Source: an uncultured Stenotrophomonas sp. (lineage in GTDB: Bacteria; Pseudomonadota; Gammaproteobacteria; Xanthomonadales; Xanthomonadaceae). Taken from it: a stretch of 64,000 nt of DNA. Below, piece by piece: positions 63,339 to 64,000 of this stretch. A model generated the notes under the pieces. The model did no database searches, was not told the origin of the DNA, and saw only the letters and a list, made by a program, of their open reading frames with translations. The DNA lies in the NCBI GenBank assembly GCA_913775725.1, contig CAJYNG010000009.1:124001-188000 (forward strand), read 5' to 3'. Position numbers and translations under genes: made by a program. The first letter of the stretch is position 1; every line of letters begins with the position of its first letter.

Positions 63339-63377
63339 GGGGTCGGATTCCTTTCCGCAGGAAAGGGCTCTGACCCC
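63339..63377. repeat. GGGGTC-type palindromic repeat, copy 4
   Basis: ggggtcggattcctttccgcaggaaagggctctgacccc, 8 bases past the tonB stop. Its right arm is nearly identical to copy 3. Confidence 0.8.
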
Positions 63378-63447
63378 AACCGGAATTCAAGGCAGCGCGC
63401 AGGCGTTATGCTCGTGCGCGACCGGCAATGGAAGCGCAGAGGTTGGC

Positions 63448-63753
63448 ATGACGACACGGGCGTTACGGGTGCTGGCCTGGTGCAGTGTGTTCCTGGCTGC
63501 ATGCGTGGCCGTTCTTTCGCTGGCACCGTTCACGCCGGCGGTCATCCTGGCGTTGCCCTTGCTGGTATTCGCGGCCTTCTGCATCTGGCGTGGCACGTGG
63601 CTGCCCGGCGTACTCTGCGCGTGGCTGGGCTCGCTCGCCTTCATCGGCAGCCCGCTCAGCCTCTTCGATGGCTGGGACCGGCCGATCTACGCCTGCTGGA
63701 TGATTGTCGTCGTGCTGCTTGTCATCCGGTGGATGAGGCGGTCGCGGCCGTAG
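63448..63753 (+). CDS. Small hydrophobic protein of unknown function
   Basis: A 101-residue protein with three hydrophobic stretches (LAWCSVFLAACVAVLSLAPF, AVILALPLLVFAAFCIW, and the C-terminal ACWMIVVVLLVIRWM). The ATG at 63448 follows AGAGG. I do not recognise it. Its TAG stop is part of a GTAG-type palindrome (gtagcgtcgagcttgctcgacgctac). Confidence 0.6.
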   Translation: MTTRALRVLAWCSVFLAACVAVLSLAPFTPAVILALPLLVFAAFCIWRGTWLPGVLCAWLGSLAFIGSPLSLFDGWDRPIYACWMIVVVLLVIRWMRRSRP

Positions 63754-63775
63754 CGTCGAGCTTGCTCGACGCTAC
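63750..63775. repeat. GTAG-type palindrome overlapping a stop codon
   Basis: gtagcgtcgagc-tt-gctcgacgctac is a perfect 12-bp stem whose GTAG contains the TAG stop (63751-63753) of the preceding gene. Confidence 0.8.
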
Positions 63776-63796
63776 AGGTTCACGCACGGCGTGGAT

Positions 63797-64000
<204 letters not shown>

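Noticed and set aside
61334-63526. A 730-codon minus-strand frame opposite exbB-exbD-tonB
   Set aside because: It spans three real genes with ATGA coupling and shows only low-complexity Arg/Pro/Ala sequence.

Overview
The window is a high-GC gammaproteobacterial chromosome segment. It is almost certainly Stenotrophomonas, close to S. maltophilia. I infer this from three things: a tolC-pcm-tetR / MFP-RND cluster with the published smeOP-TolC gene order, many GTAG-type short palindromes (the SMAG family described from S. maltophilia), and Xanthomonadaceae-style TonB receptors and ilv-leu operon layout. I see no rRNA, tRNA, CRISPR, prophage or transposase gene; this is ordinary core chromosome with accessory palindromic repeats.

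Layout. 1-4.9 kb: a membrane sensor kinase (cut by the left edge), an outer-membrane porin and the divergent C4-dicarboxylate carrier dctA. 5.1-7.4 kb: malic enzyme fused to a phosphotransacetylase-like domain (maeB). 7.9-12 kb: a secreted GH92 alpha-mannosidase translationally coupled to a small secreted metalloprotease-like protein. 12.4-17.4 kb: envelope genes (small zinc protein, glycosyltransferase, O-antigen-ligase-like protein, lauroyl-type acyltransferase, Kdo transferase waaA). 17.6-26.2 kb: a divergent permease and the five-gene smeOP-TolC-type efflux locus. 26.2-28.4 kb: repeats, a LysR regulator and a divergent short-chain dehydrogenase.

28.4-38.5 kb holds one long minus-strand branched-chain amino-acid operon, ilvC-ilvG-ilvM-(coupled sORF)-ilvA-leuA-methyltransferase-leuC-leuD-leuB. 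Its leader carries what reads as two tandem transcription attenuators. The first is a 42-codon peptide with seven consecutive Ile/Leu/Val codons; the second is a Thr-rich 33-codon peptide. Each has a rho-independent terminator and a competing antiterminator pairing. A SAM methyltransferase of the trans-aconitate type sits inside the leu genes. These are the most interesting observations in the window.

38.7-45.7 kb: periplasmic gamma-glutamyltransferase, a repeat-rich gap, a BCCT transporter, and a TPP riboswitch driving thiC, followed by a K+-channel-like protein. 46-52.2 kb: a CadC-type membrane regulator with a beta-propeller, an AraC regulator and a TonB-dependent receptor with candidate direct-repeat operators. 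52.4-55.1 kb: two small secreted six-cysteine proteins, an HDOD protein with a degenerate receiver, and pyrophosphatase. 55.2-63.3 kb: a heme/iron uptake cassette (ECF sigma factor, FecR, STN-domain TonB receptor, heme oxygenase, YbaN, ExbB, ExbD, TonB). 63.4-64 kb: a small membrane protein and the C-terminus of a membrane pyrophosphatase running off the right edge.

All identifications come from reading motifs by eye; no database search was run.
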